Positions 37,451 through 46,014 of a stretch of DNA of 64,000 bases are shown here, in pieces; within the stretch, counting starts at the first letter, position 1; each line of letters opens with the position of its first letter. The notes under the pieces were generated by a model that ran no database searches, was not told the origin of the DNA, and was given only the letters and a program-made list of their open reading frames with translations. Location of the stretch: contig NZ_AUHE01000003.1 in NCBI RefSeq assembly GCF_000423025.1, forward strand, positions 62,001 through 126,000, written 5' to 3'. A program made the translations under genes and the position numbers. Source of the stretch: Gordonia shandongensis DSM 45094. Its GTDB lineage: Bacteria > Actinomycetota > Actinomycetes > Mycobacteriales > Mycobacteriaceae.

Positions 37451-37515
37451 TGATCGTCCCCGTGACGAGGCATCGCGGACATATCGCCCGCGAAGGCCGA
37501 TGACGGGGACGATCA
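37451..37515. terminator. Bidirectional terminator between reductase and kinase genes
   Basis: TGATCGTCCCCGT (37451-37463) pairs perfectly with ACGGGGACGATCA (37503-37515) around a 39-nt loop that itself contains CGCGG/CCGCG. The right arm includes the stop codon of the convergent kinase gene. Confidence 0.6.
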
Positions 37516-38526
37516 GCTGACGTCGCGTGGTCGCCGCCGCGCCGACCGGTCCGGTGACCAGACCAGCGGTCGCAGGGAGTCCGAGAGGGCGTCCCACGCG
37601 GCGGGGTCGCGGTGCAGGACGTCGGCGGACCGCTCGACGGCCTCGAGGCCGTCGTCGACGAACCGCCAGCGGAGGCCGGGCACTACCCGCTCGGCCTCCC
37701 GGACCACCAGGGTGCGGTACCCGGGCTCGGTGAGCATGCCGCCGCACGCCACCAGCGACGTCGGCGACCCGGCACGGACCGCGGTGCGCGCCAGCAGATC
37801 GACGAGCGCATGAGCCTCGCTGCGCAGGACCTCGGTCGCCGCAGTGTCACCGTCGGCCGCAGCCGCGCACACACCCGCCGAGAAGCGGGCGATCTCCGCC
37901 TTCATCCGAGGGCCGGCCACCGCGAGTTCGCGCAGCCCGGCGACGTCGTCGCGGGGGGAGTACGTGGCGCCGAAGGCGTCGCGCAACGCACTGGGCCGAT
38001 CGGCGTCCACGTCGCGGGCGACCTGCCGGATGCCCTGGAGCCCGATCCAGAATCCGGACCCTTCGTCGGAGGCGGCCCAGTCGTGTCCGCCGCCGGTCAC
38101 GACGTCGTCGCCGGACCGGATGAGCACGCTCGACCCGGTGCCCGCGACGACGACGCCGTCGGCGTCGTGCCCGAGGAGCAGTGCGGTCGCATCGTTCATG
38201 ACCGCGGCGCCCGTCACCGCGCCGCCGAACGCCCGCGGCATGATCTGCGCGATCGCGGCGCGGAAGACGTCGCGCAGCCCGGGGGTGAAGCCCGCGGCCC
38301 CGATCACGACCACGACCGGACCGGCGGCGGACTGCGACCAGGCGTTCTCGATCGGTGCGAGGATCGCGTCGAGCACCGTCGGGATCTCCCGCGGATCGAG
38401 GTACCCGGACAGGCTGGCCTCCCCGGCGAACCGGTGCCGCTCCCGGGCCGTGCGGAGCGTCGCCTTTGCGCTCGTGCCGCCGCAGTCGACGGCGACGATC
38501 GCGGGTCGGTCAGTACTCTGAGCCAC
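37513..38526 (-). CDS. BadF/BadG-type ATPase, N-acetylglucosamine-kinase-like
   Basis: A 337-residue sugar kinase-fold (ASKHA) ATPase. Phosphate-1 motif: AVDCGGTSAKATLRTA (residues about 11-26). Phosphate-2 / metal motif: VMNDATALLLGHDADGVVVAGTGSSVLIR. Family segment: GGGHDWAASDEGSGFWIG, close to that of N-acetylglucosamine kinases. An adenosine motif LVACGGMLTEPGY follows. It probably phosphorylates an amino sugar recovered from cell-wall turnover, an inference from family. GTG 38526 has a TAGGGT hexamer 6 nt upstream (leaderless geometry). Divergent from the DUF475 membrane protein; shares a terminator with the reductase gene. Confidence 0.88.
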   Translation of the reverse strand: MAQSTDRPAIVAVDCGGTSAKATLRTARERHRFAGEASLSGYLDPREIPTVLDAILAPIENAWSQSAAGPVVVVIGAAGFTPGLRDVFRAAIAQIMPRAFGGAVTGAAVMNDATALLLGHDADGVVVAGTGSSVLIRSGDDVVTGGGHDWAASDEGSGFWIGLQGIRQVARDVDADRPSALRDAFGATYSPRDDVAGLRELAVAGPRMKAEIARFSAGVCAAAADGDTAATEVLRSEAHALVDLLARTAVRAGSPTSLVACGGMLTEPGYRTLVVREAERVVPGLRWRFVDDGLEAVERSADVLHRDPAAWDALSDSLRPLVWSPDRSARRRPRDVS

Positions 38527-38586
38527 GCGCTCACCCTAGCGGCTCCCGGTGCGGGGACCGTTCGTCGAGAAAGGCCGGTTCGTGTC

Positions 38587-39687
38587 GTGATCCGCATCTT
38601 CGGCGTCTCGATCGCGGTGACGGTCGCCGCGCTGGTGGTCGCCTTCGTCTACGGCGGTCCGACGGCCCTTCTGCTCACCGCGATCCTCGGCGTCCTGGAG
38701 ATCTCGCTGTCGTTCGACAACGCGGTCATCAACGCGACGGTCCTGCAGCGGATGAACGAGTTCTGGCAGCGCATGTTCTTGACGGTCGGTGTGCTCCTCG
38801 CCGTCTTCGGTATGCGGCTGGCGTTCCCGCTGGTGATCGTGTGGGTGACGGCCGGTCTGGACCCGGTCGAAGCGCTGCGGTTGGCGCTCGATCCGCCGAC
38901 GGACGGCTCACCGACCTACGAGGACATCGTCGTCGGTGCGCATCCGCAGATCGCGGCCTTCGGCGGGATGTTCCTGCTGATGCTGTTCCTCGACTTCCTC
39001 GTCGCGGAGAAGGAGATCACCTGGATCTCGTGGGTCGAGCGACCCCTCATGCGTCTGCACGGACTCGATCGGGCGCCGGTCGTGATCGCGATGACGGTGC
39101 TGGTGGTGACGGCGGTGGTCGTCGCGCCTGCGGACGAGGCGGTCACGGTGATGATCGCCGGCACGCTGGGGACGATCACGTACCTGGTGGTCAACGGGTT
39201 GGGGGACTTCTTCCACGTCGACCGGCCCGCTTCGCCCGAATTGGATGCGCCCGAATCGGATGCGCTCGAGCCGGATGCGCCGCGGGCCGCGGCGGGCCCG
39301 TCGACGGTGGCGAAGGCCGCCGGCCGCGCCGGCTTCTTCGCGTTCCTGTATCTGGAGGTCCTCGACGCGTCCTTCTCGTTCGACGGCGTGATCGGTGCGT
39401 TCGCGATCACCGCGGACCCGATCCTCATCGCGCTCGGCCTCGGTCTCATCGGCGCGATGTTCGTGCGTTCGTTGACGGTGTACCTGGTGCGGCGCGGCAC
39501 GCTCGCGGAGTACGTCTACCTGGAGCACGGCGCTCACTGGGCGATCGGCGCGCTGGCGCTGATCCTGCTGTACTCCATCGGCACGGCGGTCCCGGAGGTC
39601 GTGACCGGGCTGGTGGGGGTGGTGTTGATCGTCGCCGCGTTCATCGGCAGCGTGGTGCGCCGGAGAGCAGAGAACCCGGTCCACTGA
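38587..39687 (+). CDS. DUF475 (TerC-related) membrane protein
   Basis: A 366-residue integral membrane protein of the DUF475 family, related to TerC. It has about nine transmembrane helices and two conserved acidic membrane motifs: ILGVLEISLSFDNAVINATVL (residues about 35-55) and LEVLDASFSFDGVIGAFAI, which could coordinate metal ions. Tellurite resistance or metal efflux is suggested by the superfamily but unproven here. GTG 38587 is used; GAGAAAGG lies somewhat far upstream (14 nt). A loop near residue 220 holds three 15-bp repeats (ELDAP-ESDAL-EPDAP). The stop codon lies in the loop of the following terminator. Confidence 0.85.
   Translation: MIRIFGVSIAVTVAALVVAFVYGGPTALLLTAILGVLEISLSFDNAVINATVLQRMNEFWQRMFLTVGVLLAVFGMRLAFPLVIVWVTAGLDPVEALRLALDPPTDGSPTYEDIVVGAHPQIAAFGGMFLLMLFLDFLVAEKEITWISWVERPLMRLHGLDRAPVVIAMTVLVVTAVVVAPADEAVTVMIAGTLGTITYLVVNGLGDFFHVDRPASPELDAPESDALEPDAPRAAAGPSTVAKAAGRAGFFAFLYLEVLDASFSFDGVIGAFAITADPILIALGLGLIGAMFVRSLTVYLVRRGTLAEYVYLEHGAHWAIGALALILLYSIGTAVPEVVTGLVGVVLIVAAFIGSVVRRRAENPVH
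39238..39282. repeat. Three 15-bp in-frame tandem repeats in the DUF475 gene
   Basis: Units at 39238-39252, 39253-39267 and 39268-39282 share the pattern GANNNGGATGCGCNC and encode acidic pentapeptides (ELDAP, ESDAL, EPDAP) in a cytoplasmic or periplasmic loop between helices. Confidence 0.85.
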
Positions 39688-39705
39688 TGACGGTGGACCG
39701 GGTTC
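39672..39705. terminator. Bidirectional terminator between DUF475 and ino1
   Basis: GAACCCGGTCCAC (39672-39684) and GTGGACCGGGTTC (39693-39705) form a perfect 13-bp stem with an 8-nt loop containing the DUF475 stop codon. It serves two convergent genes; no T-run is seen. Confidence 0.75.
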
Positions 39706-39720
39706 GCCGCGGACGCGTGA

Positions 39721-40815
39721 CTAGTCGGCGCCGATGATGAACGCCTCGAGCTGCTCGCGCGCGATGTCGTCGGCGATCTGCTTGGGCGGGCTCTTCATCA
39801 GGTAGGCCGACGCCGGGAGGATCGGGCCGCCGAGGCCGCGGTCCTTGGCGATCTTGGCGGCGCGGACGGCGTCGATGATGATGCCGGCCGAGTTCGGGGA
39901 GTCCCAGACCTCGAGCTTGTACTCCAGGTTCAGCGGGGCGTCGCCGAAGGCGCGGCCTTCGAGGCGCACGTAGGCCCATTTGCGGTCGTCGAGCCAGGCG
40001 ACGTAGTCGGACGGGCCGATGTGCACGTTCTTGTCGTACACCTTGTTCGCGAGGCTGCCGTGCAGGTTGCTGGTGACGGCCTGCGTCTTGCTGACCTTCT
40101 TGGACTCCAGGCGCTCACGCTCGAGCATGTTCTTGAAGTCCATGTTGCCGCCGACGTTCAGCTGGTAGGTGCGGTCGAGTGCCACGCCGCGGTCCTCGAA
40201 CAGCTTCGCCATGACGCGGTGGGTGATGGTGGCACCGACCTGGCTCTTGATGTCGTCGCCCACGATCGGGACGCCGGCGTCGGTGAACTTCTTGGCCCAC
40301 TCGGGGTCGGAGGCGATGAAGACCGGCAGCGCGTTGACGAAGGCGACGCCCGCGTCGATGGCGCACTGCGCGTAGAACTTGTCGGCCTGGTCCGAGCCGA
40401 CCGGGAGGTAGCTGACCAGGACGTCGACCTGATTGTCCTTGAGGGTCTTGACCACGTCGACGCCGTCGCCGTCGGCCTCGGTGATGGTCTCCTTGTAGTA
40501 CTTGCCGAGACCGTCGAGGGTGTGACCGCGCAGCACCGGCACGTCCATCGGGGGGACGTCGGTGAGCTTGATGGTGTTGTTCTCGCTGTTGTTGATCGCC
40601 TCGGAGAGGTCGAAGCCGACCTTCTTGGCGTCGACGTCGAACGCGGTGACGAACTCGACGTCGCGCACGTGGTAGTCGCCGAACTTGACGTGCATCAGGC
40701 CCGGGATGGTCGCACCCTCGTCGGCGTCACGGTAGTAGTGAACGCCCTGGACCAAGGATGAGGCGCAGTTACCCACGCCAACGATGGCCACGCGCACTTT
40801 CTTGGTTTCACCCAT
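39721..40815 (-). CDS. ino1: Inositol-3-phosphate synthase
   Basis: A 364-residue NAD-dependent enzyme converting glucose-6-phosphate to myo-inositol-phosphate, the first step towards phosphatidylinositol, PIMs and mycothiol in Mycobacteriales. Seen: [20 protein letters not shown] (dinucleotide site), [37 protein letters not shown], and [22 protein letters not shown], a family signature with the catalytic Lys residues. The length is that of the short actinobacterial form. Its start overlaps the upstream padR gene by 8 nt, so the two are one operon, as in M. tuberculosis (Rv0046c-Rv0047c, from memory). Confidence 0.97.
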   Translation of the reverse strand: MGETKKVRVAIVGVGNCASSLVQGVHYYRDADEGATIPGLMHVKFGDYHVRDVEFVTAFDVDAKKVGFDLSEAINNSENNTIKLTDVPPMDVPVLRGHTLDGLGKYYKETITEADGDGVDVVKTLKDNQVDVLVSYLPVGSDQADKFYAQCAIDAGVAFVNALPVFIASDPEWAKKFTDAGVPIVGDDIKSQVGATITHRVMAKLFEDRGVALDRTYQLNVGGNMDFKNMLERERLESKKVSKTQAVTSNLHGSLANKVYDKNVHIGPSDYVAWLDDRKWAYVRLEGRAFGDAPLNLEYKLEVWDSPNSAGIIIDAVRAAKIAKDRGLGGPILPASAYLMKSPPKQIADDIAREQLEAFIIGAD

Positions 40816-41461
40816 GGTCGGGATCTCCTTCTTTTTGCGGCGGAACGGCGGATTGCGGTGCCGCCGAGTTCTTACTTACTTCGCCTCGTGCAGCCGAGTC
40901 GGGCTGCGCGGTTCGAAAATCTGTCGGGCCGACGGAGGCGGACGCCTCGTCGGCGATGAGCTTGTTGAGCCACTGGACCTCGCGTTCGGAGGTCTCCAGG
41001 CTCAGCTCGTGCATCTGCCGGGTGTAGTGGTCGTTCGACTTCGTCGTCCGGCCGAGCAGGTCGCGCAGACCCTCGCGGCGCTCCTCGACCTGCCTGCGGC
41101 GTCCCTCGAGGATCCGCATGCGGGCGACCGCCGGGGTGCGGCTGAAGAACGCCAGGTGCACGCCGAAGCCGTCGTCGGTGTAGTTCTGCGGCCCGGTGTC
41201 GGCGACGAGCTCGGTGAAGCGCTCTTCGCCGGCGGGCGTCAGCCGGTAGACGCGGCGTCCGCGACGGACCTTGGTGCCGGTGGGCGACTCGGAGTCGTCT
41301 TCGGCGATGAGGCCGTCGGCCTGCATGCGACGCAGTGTCGGGTAGAGCGAGCCGTACGAGAACGCGCGGAACGCTCCGAGCAGGCCGGTGAGCCGCTTGC
41401 GCAGCTCGTACCCGTGCATCGGCGCTTCGAGGAGGAGTCCGAGGATCGCCATCTCGAGCAT
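40808..41461 (-). CDS. PadR-family transcriptional regulator
   Basis: A 217-residue regulator with the PadR winged HTH at the N terminus ([24 protein letters not shown], by position 1-24, then [19 protein letters not shown]). A C-terminal Vir/AphA-like helical domain follows, then a disordered tail of about 40 residues rich in Ala, Ser and Pro. PadR proteins usually repress their own operon and release on binding small phenolics or other ligands. The gene is first in an operon with ino1, so it is a good candidate for the ino1 regulator. GGAGGCCGGG precedes the ATG at 41461. Divergent from the DUF5318 gene. Confidence 0.93.
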   Translation of the reverse strand: MLEMAILGLLLEAPMHGYELRKRLTGLLGAFRAFSYGSLYPTLRRMQADGLIAEDDSESPTGTKVRRGRRVYRLTPAGEERFTELVADTGPQNYTDDGFGVHLAFFSRTPAVARMRILEGRRRQVEERREGLRDLLGRTTKSNDHYTRQMHELSLETSEREVQWLNKLIADEASASVGPTDFRTAQPDSAARGEVSKNSAAPQSAVPPQKEGDPDHG

Positions 41462-41510
41462 TCCCGGCCTCCTTTCGTCCCGTTATCGCGCCGTGATGCA
41501 GCAACCAATG

Positions 41511-41523
41511 TATCGCATCGATA
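41511..41523. promoter_or_regulatory. Possible PadR operator
   Basis: TATCG-CAT-CGATA (41511-41523) is a perfect 5+3+5 inverted repeat in an AT-rich part of the 148-nt gap between padR and the DUF5318 gene, 50 nt upstream of padR. Its position fits autoregulation of padR-ino1. PadR sites vary, so the match is by location only. Confidence 0.45.
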
Positions 41524-41609
41524 TAACCGAACGCATACCAGCGAGTAGCTTAGGGGGTTGATGTCCATCACACGGACTGCTCTCAGATCACCCGACTACG
41601 CTGAGGACC

Positions 41610-42002
41610 GTGCATCGGCAGATCGTGGACTACGCACTCGCGCGCCGCGGGTGCCTCGCGCGTGTGCGCACGGGCCAGACGGCGCTCGATGAGGTCTGCG
41701 ACGCCGACCGCTACCTGGTCCGTGCCGCGAAGTTCCACGGCCGCCAGACCGACGAGGTGTGCCCGATCTGCCGTAAAGAGCAGGTCACACTCGTCTCGTG
41801 GGTGTTCGGCGACAAGCTCGGCGGCGTGAACGGCTCGGCGCGATCGATCGCCGAGATCGATGCACTGGCCACACGCGCCGAGGAGTTCAGCGTGCACGTC
41901 GTGGAGGTGTGCCGCTCGTGCCGATGGAACTATCTCGTCACGTCGTACGTTGCCGGTCTGCCCGCGGGGGCCCGGCGCCGTCGTCGCCGGGTGGCCGAGT
42001 GA
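41610..42002 (+). CDS. DUF5318 family protein with zinc-ribbon-like cysteines
   Basis: A 130-residue protein of the DUF5318 family, found next to ponA1 in Mycobacteriales. Two cysteine pairs (CPIC at about residue 51 and CRSC at about 99) could bind zinc. A basic tail RRRRRRVAE closes the protein. No catalytic motif is visible; its role is unknown, but its conserved place beside a cell-wall synthase suggests a link with envelope synthesis. GTG 41610 has a TACGCT hexamer 7 nt upstream, so the transcript is probably leaderless. The start MHRQIVDYALARR fits family members as I recall them. Confidence 0.85.
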   Translation: MHRQIVDYALARRGCLARVRTGQTALDEVCDADRYLVRAAKFHGRQTDEVCPICRKEQVTLVSWVFGDKLGGVNGSARSIAEIDALATRAEEFSVHVVEVCRSCRWNYLVTSYVAGLPAGARRRRRRVAE

Positions 42003-42147
42003 GGTTCGGCACAGGCACGATCGACGCAGGTGCGCGGCAACCGGCAGCCGGAGAAGATGCTGTGGCGAGAGTTGGCGAGTGCGCGCAGATGCGTCAGAGT
42101 TGTGAACGGAAACAGTCCGCGAGGCGGTACACAGGAGTGGGTGAACG

Positions 42148-44388
42148 ATGACCAGCGATAAGGACGCCGGGACCGGTGGATCGACGACCGGAAACCAGAC
42201 GGCGATCCGCGCATCGGCGTGGGGCCTCGGCCTGCTCGCCGGCGCGGTGCCGCTGCTCGCGCTCGGCCTGGTGGTCGCCTTCCTCGTCACCTACCTGACG
42301 GCATCGGTGCCCTCACCGGGCGAGATCAAGCAGAACCAGGTCGCGACCATCGTCGACGACAGCGGCAAGGTCATCTCGCGCATCGTCCAGGACGGCGGCA
42401 ACCGCAGCGACGTCAAATACGAGGACATCCCGACGACGATGGTCGAGGCCGTCAAGGCCGCCGAGGACCGCGACTTCGACTCCAACTCCGGCTTCTCCTC
42501 CACCGGATTCATTCGCGCCGTGATGGGCAAGGTGTTCAACCGCGAGGGTGCGGGCGGCGGCTCGACGATCACCCAGCAGTACGTCAAGAACGCCATCGTC
42601 GGCGATGAGGTGAGCTACAAGCGCAAGTTCAAGGAACTGGCGATCGCCACCAAGATGTCGCAGAAATGGTCCAAGGAAGACATCATGGCCGCCTACCTCA
42701 ACACGATCTACTTCGGTCGTGGCGCGTACGGCATCGCGGCGGCCGCCAAGACGTACTTCGACAAGGACATCACCAAGAAGACCAAGAAGAACGAGCTGAC
42801 GGTCTCGGAGGCCGCGCTGCTGGCCGGCATCATCCGCGGCCCGTCGATCTATGACCCCGCCGTGAATCGGGACCTCGCCGAGAGCCGCTGGAACTACGTG
42901 CTCGACGGGATGGTCGACACCAAGGCGATCACCGCCGCCGAGCGCAAGGAACAGCAGTTCCCGGAGCCGGAGAAGGTGAAGGCCGAGAAGGCCGCCACCG
43001 ATGAGGGACCCAACGGAATCATCAAGGCCCGGGTCCGCGACGAACTGAACCGGCGCGGCATCAGCGACGATCAGATCCGCACCGGCGGCCTCAAGATCAC
43101 CACGACCATCGACCCGAAGGTGCAGAAGTCGCTCGTGGGCGCCTCGCGCGGGAAGCTCGAGGGCGAACCCGACGACCTGCGCACGGCGTCGGTGGCGATC
43201 GACCCGGCGACCGGCGCCGTCCGCGGCTACTACGGCGGCGAGTACGGCACCGGACTCGACTACGCGTCGGCCGCCCTGCAGACCGGTTCGGTGTTCAAGG
43301 TGTTCGCGCTGGTCGCGGCCCTCGAACAGGACATTCCGCTGTCGTCGCGGTACTCGTCGTCGCCGTTCGAGGCGACCGGCGGGATCACCGTGGAGAACTC
43401 CGACGGCGAATCGTGCGGCACCTGCAACCTCGCGACCGCTCTCAAGATGTCGCTCAACACCGTCTACTACCGCCTGATGATGGACCTCAACGGGAAGGCC
43501 GACACGGTCGCGGACACCGCGCACCGCCTCGGCATCGCCGAGAGCTTCCCCGGGCATCCGCACACGCTGCAGGAGAAGAACGGACACACGCAGGGCGGCG
43601 TGGTGCTCGGTCAGTACGATTCGCGGGTCATCGACATGGCGTCGGCATACGCGACCCTCGCGGCGTCGGGCGTCTACCGCGAGCCGTACTTCGTCGAGAA
43701 GGTCGAGACCTCGACCGGCGACGTCCTGTACGAGCATTCGAAGAACGACGGCAAGCGCGTGGTCCCGGCCGCTGTCGCCGACAACGTGACGGCGGCGATG
43801 GAGCCGATCGCCGCGTACTCCAACGGCAACGTCGTCACGGACCCGAACCTCGGGACGCGGCCGTCGGCGGCGAAGACGGGTACCGCGCAGCTCGGCAACA
43901 GCGGGCAGAACCGGTACGCGTGGATGGTGGGGTACACCCCGCAGCTGTCGACGGCCACCTGGGTGGGCACCAAGAACGGCGACAAGCCGCTGGTGAACTA
44001 CGGGGGCGCCATGATCTACGGCAGCGGGCTCCCGGCGCAGATCTGGGCGCAGGCCATGAGCAACGCTCTCGCCGGTGACGAGATCAAGCAGTTCCCGAAC
44101 CCCGATCCGGTGGGCGGCCAGGCGGGCGTGCCGTACGAGGCGCCGACACCCACGCAGACCGAGGAGCGGAAGCCGACGCGCACCCGCAGTCGGGACCGCG
44201 GCGACATCACCTTCGAGGTGCCCGGCCCGTGGGGCGACATCACGATCCCCGGCGGCGGTGGCGGTGACCGCGACGACGGCGGCGGCGAGACCGCCGATCC
44301 GGGCGACACGGCGGAGCCGACCACGCAGGGACGTCGCGGACGGAGCCCGGCGGCCGAGTCGACGACGGAGCCCGCCGCGGCCGAGTAG
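42148..44388 (+). CDS. ponA1: Bifunctional penicillin-binding protein 1 (PonA1-like)
   Basis: A 746-residue class A PBP polymerising and cross-linking peptidoglycan at the outer face of the membrane. It has a cytoplasmic N terminus and a transmembrane helix (residues about 27-52). The GT51 glycosyltransferase domain has catalytic Glu106 in AAEDRDF and GGSTITQQYVKN. The transpeptidase domain has Ser381-x-x-Lys384 (GSVFK), Ser435-Leu-Asn437 and KTGT at 576-579; all catalytic residues are intact. The tail (about 670-746) is Pro/Thr/Gly-rich and probably disordered. It follows the DUF5318 gene and precedes a GT87 gene by 15 nt, the order seen at Rv0049-Rv0051 in M. tuberculosis. Confidence 0.97.
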   Translation: MTSDKDAGTGGSTTGNQTAIRASAWGLGLLAGAVPLLALGLVVAFLVTYLTASVPSPGEIKQNQVATIVDDSGKVISRIVQDGGNRSDVKYEDIPTTMVEAVKAAEDRDFDSNSGFSSTGFIRAVMGKVFNREGAGGGSTITQQYVKNAIVGDEVSYKRKFKELAIATKMSQKWSKEDIMAAYLNTIYFGRGAYGIAAAAKTYFDKDITKKTKKNELTVSEAALLAGIIRGPSIYDPAVNRDLAESRWNYVLDGMVDTKAITAAERKEQQFPEPEKVKAEKAATDEGPNGIIKARVRDELNRRGISDDQIRTGGLKITTTIDPKVQKSLVGASRGKLEGEPDDLRTASVAIDPATGAVRGYYGGEYGTGLDYASAALQTGSVFKVFALVAALEQDIPLSSRYSSSPFEATGGITVENSDGESCGTCNLATALKMSLNTVYYRLMMDLNGKADTVADTAHRLGIAESFPGHPHTLQEKNGHTQGGVVLGQYDSRVIDMASAYATLAASGVYREPYFVEKVETSTGDVLYEHSKNDGKRVVPAAVADNVTAAMEPIAAYSNGNVVTDPNLGTRPSAAKTGTAQLGNSGQNRYAWMVGYTPQLSTATWVGTKNGDKPLVNYGGAMIYGSGLPAQIWAQAMSNALAGDEIKQFPNPDPVGGQAGVPYEAPTPTQTEERKPTRTRSRDRGDITFEVPGPWGDITIPGGGGGDRDDGGGETADPGDTAEPTTQGRRGRSPAAESTTEPAAAE

Positions 44389-44403
44389 TCGGGGCGCGCC
44401 GCC

Positions 44404-44463
44404 GTGGACCTGACCGGTCGCGTGGACCACACTGGTCGCGTGGATCGAAGTGACGCCGTGGAC
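44404..44463 (+). repeat. 18-bp tandem repeats carrying alternative GTG start codons
   Basis: GTGGAC-type 18-bp units begin at 44404, 44422, 44440 and 44458, encoding VDLTGR, VDHTGR, VDRSDA and VDRTPD. Each unit starts with an in-frame GTG, so each is a possible initiation codon of the GT87 gene. Confidence 0.75.
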
Positions 44464-46014
44464 CGGACGCCGGACGAGCACGGGTACGACTCGCCGGAGC
44501 GGCCGGCCGCCGACACCCGTGTCGACTACGACCGCATGCTGCCGTCGTGGTCGAGTCGGCAGATCGCCACGGCGAGCGACACCATCGGCGGGCCCGTCGG
44601 TCTGCACGCCGCCGTCGGCCGCAGTCGACTGTGGACCCCGCTGCGGGTGATCTTCCTGCTGGCCCTGGTCGGTCTGTCGCTGAGCTGGTTCGGGAAGGCG
44701 GGATGCCTCCAGCAGGCGCCGGTGGCCGACGAGCCGGGGCAGGTGCGGCTCAACTGGGACAATCAGCGGCAGTTCTACGGGCTGTGCTACACCGATCTCG
44801 TCCCGGCGTACGGCGAGAACAGACTGTCGCCGGGTGACCTGGCCGACGGCTCGTTCCCGTACCGCACCTACTGGACCGGACCGGACGGTGACGGCAAGCG
44901 GTATCTGGCGGCGCCGGCCCTGACGGGCATGCTGATGTACGCCGACGCCCAGGGGGCCCGCGCGTGGGCGTGGTTCGCCGACGCCGCCGGGTTGCCGTCG
45001 ACGCTCGACGCCGTGAACTTCTTCAACATCAGTGCGGTCGTCCTGGCGCTGTTCTGGCTGCTGGCCGTGTGGGCGACGATGATGACCGATCGTCGGCGGC
45101 TGTGGCTCGGTGCGCTCATGGCGCTGTCGCCGCTGGTGTTCTTCCACGCCTTCACCGACGGGTCGGGGGTGCTCGGGATCGCGATGCTCGCCGTGGCGAT
45201 GCTGCTGTGGACCCGGAGTCGGCCGGGGTGGGCGGGCGTCTTCGTGGGGCTCGGCGCGGCCGCGGCCGTCTATCCGCTCCTCATGCTGCCCGCTGTCGCG
45301 ATCCTGTGTGTGCGGCGACGACGGCTGGGTGATCTCGCGCAGACGCTGGGCACGACGGTGCTGGCGTGGCTGGCGGTGAACCTGCCGCTCATCGTCCTGT
45401 ACCCGGCGGGGTGGAGCCACACCTACCGGGTGTGGGCGGACCGCGGTGTGGAACCCGACACGCTGTACCGGCTGATCGCCGAGGCCACCGGGTGGCAGCC
45501 GACGTCGACGCTGTTGACCGCCCTGGTCCTGCTGCTGTTGGCGGCCGTGATCGCGACGGTGACGTACATCGGGCTGCGGGCGCAGAACGATCCGACGCTC
45601 CCGCAGCTGGTGTTCCTCCTCGTCGCGGGATTCCTGCTGTTCGGCAAACAGTTCACCCCGCAGTCGTCGCTGTGGCTGGTGCCGCTCGCGGTCCTTGCGG
45701 TGCCGTATCCGAGGGCCGTCCTGGCGTGGATGACCTTCGACGCTCTCGTGTGGATTCCGCGGATGGGGCTGTTCCTCGACTCCGACCGCAAATGGTTGCC
45801 GCCGGAATGGTTCTACGCGTTCAACACGGTCCGCGGTGCCGTCGTCGTCGGACTGTGCGCCGTGGTGATCTGGCGGATGCTGCGTCCTCTCGACAGACAG
45901 GGTCCTCGCGACGGGCTGGGTTCTCGGGACGGGATGGGGCCGGAGGGGCAGTACCCGCCGGCGAGCGACGGCCGACGCACGGTCGGATCAGCGGCCGACG
46001 CGGCCGGCATCTGA
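44404..46014 (+). CDS. GT87-type polyprenol-phosphate mannosyltransferase-like membrane protein
   Basis: A 536-residue membrane protein of the GT-C fold (DUF2029/GT87), with an N-terminal cytoplasmic segment of about 75 residues and roughly ten transmembrane helices. Features include WDNQRQFYGLCYTDLVPAYG in the first extracytoplasmic loop, FHAFTDGSGVLGIAMLAVAM, and the helix-loop GKQFTPQSSLWLVPL typical of GT87. It corresponds to Rv0051 by position and may transfer mannose from polyprenyl phosphate in the envelope (inferred). The first 20 residues are four hexapeptide repeats beginning at GTG codons, so the start is ambiguous. The gap to ponA1 is 15 nt, so they are probably one operon. The 3' end overlaps the next convergent gene by 27 nt. 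Confidence 0.88.
   Translation: MDLTGRVDHTGRVDRSDAVDRTPDEHGYDSPERPAADTRVDYDRMLPSWSSRQIATASDTIGGPVGLHAAVGRSRLWTPLRVIFLLALVGLSLSWFGKAGCLQQAPVADEPGQVRLNWDNQRQFYGLCYTDLVPAYGENRLSPGDLADGSFPYRTYWTGPDGDGKRYLAAPALTGMLMYADAQGARAWAWFADAAGLPSTLDAVNFFNISAVVLALFWLLAVWATMMTDRRRLWLGALMALSPLVFFHAFTDGSGVLGIAMLAVAMLLWTRSRPGWAGVFVGLGAAAAVYPLLMLPAVAILCVRRRRLGDLAQTLGTTVLAWLAVNLPLIVLYPAGWSHTYRVWADRGVEPDTLYRLIAEATGWQPTSTLLTALVLLLLAAVIATVTYIGLRAQNDPTLPQLVFLLVAGFLLFGKQFTPQSSLWLVPLAVLAVPYPRAVLAWMTFDALVWIPRMGLFLDSDRKWLPPEWFYAFNTVRGAVVVGLCAVVIWRMLRPLDRQGPRDGLGSRDGMGPEGQYPPASDGRRTVGSAADAAGI

Noticed and set aside
42313-45420. A 1035-codon minus-strand open frame opposite ponA1 and GT87
   Set aside because: It is a shadow of two well-supported plus-strand genes and is composed of low-complexity Arg/Gly/Val.
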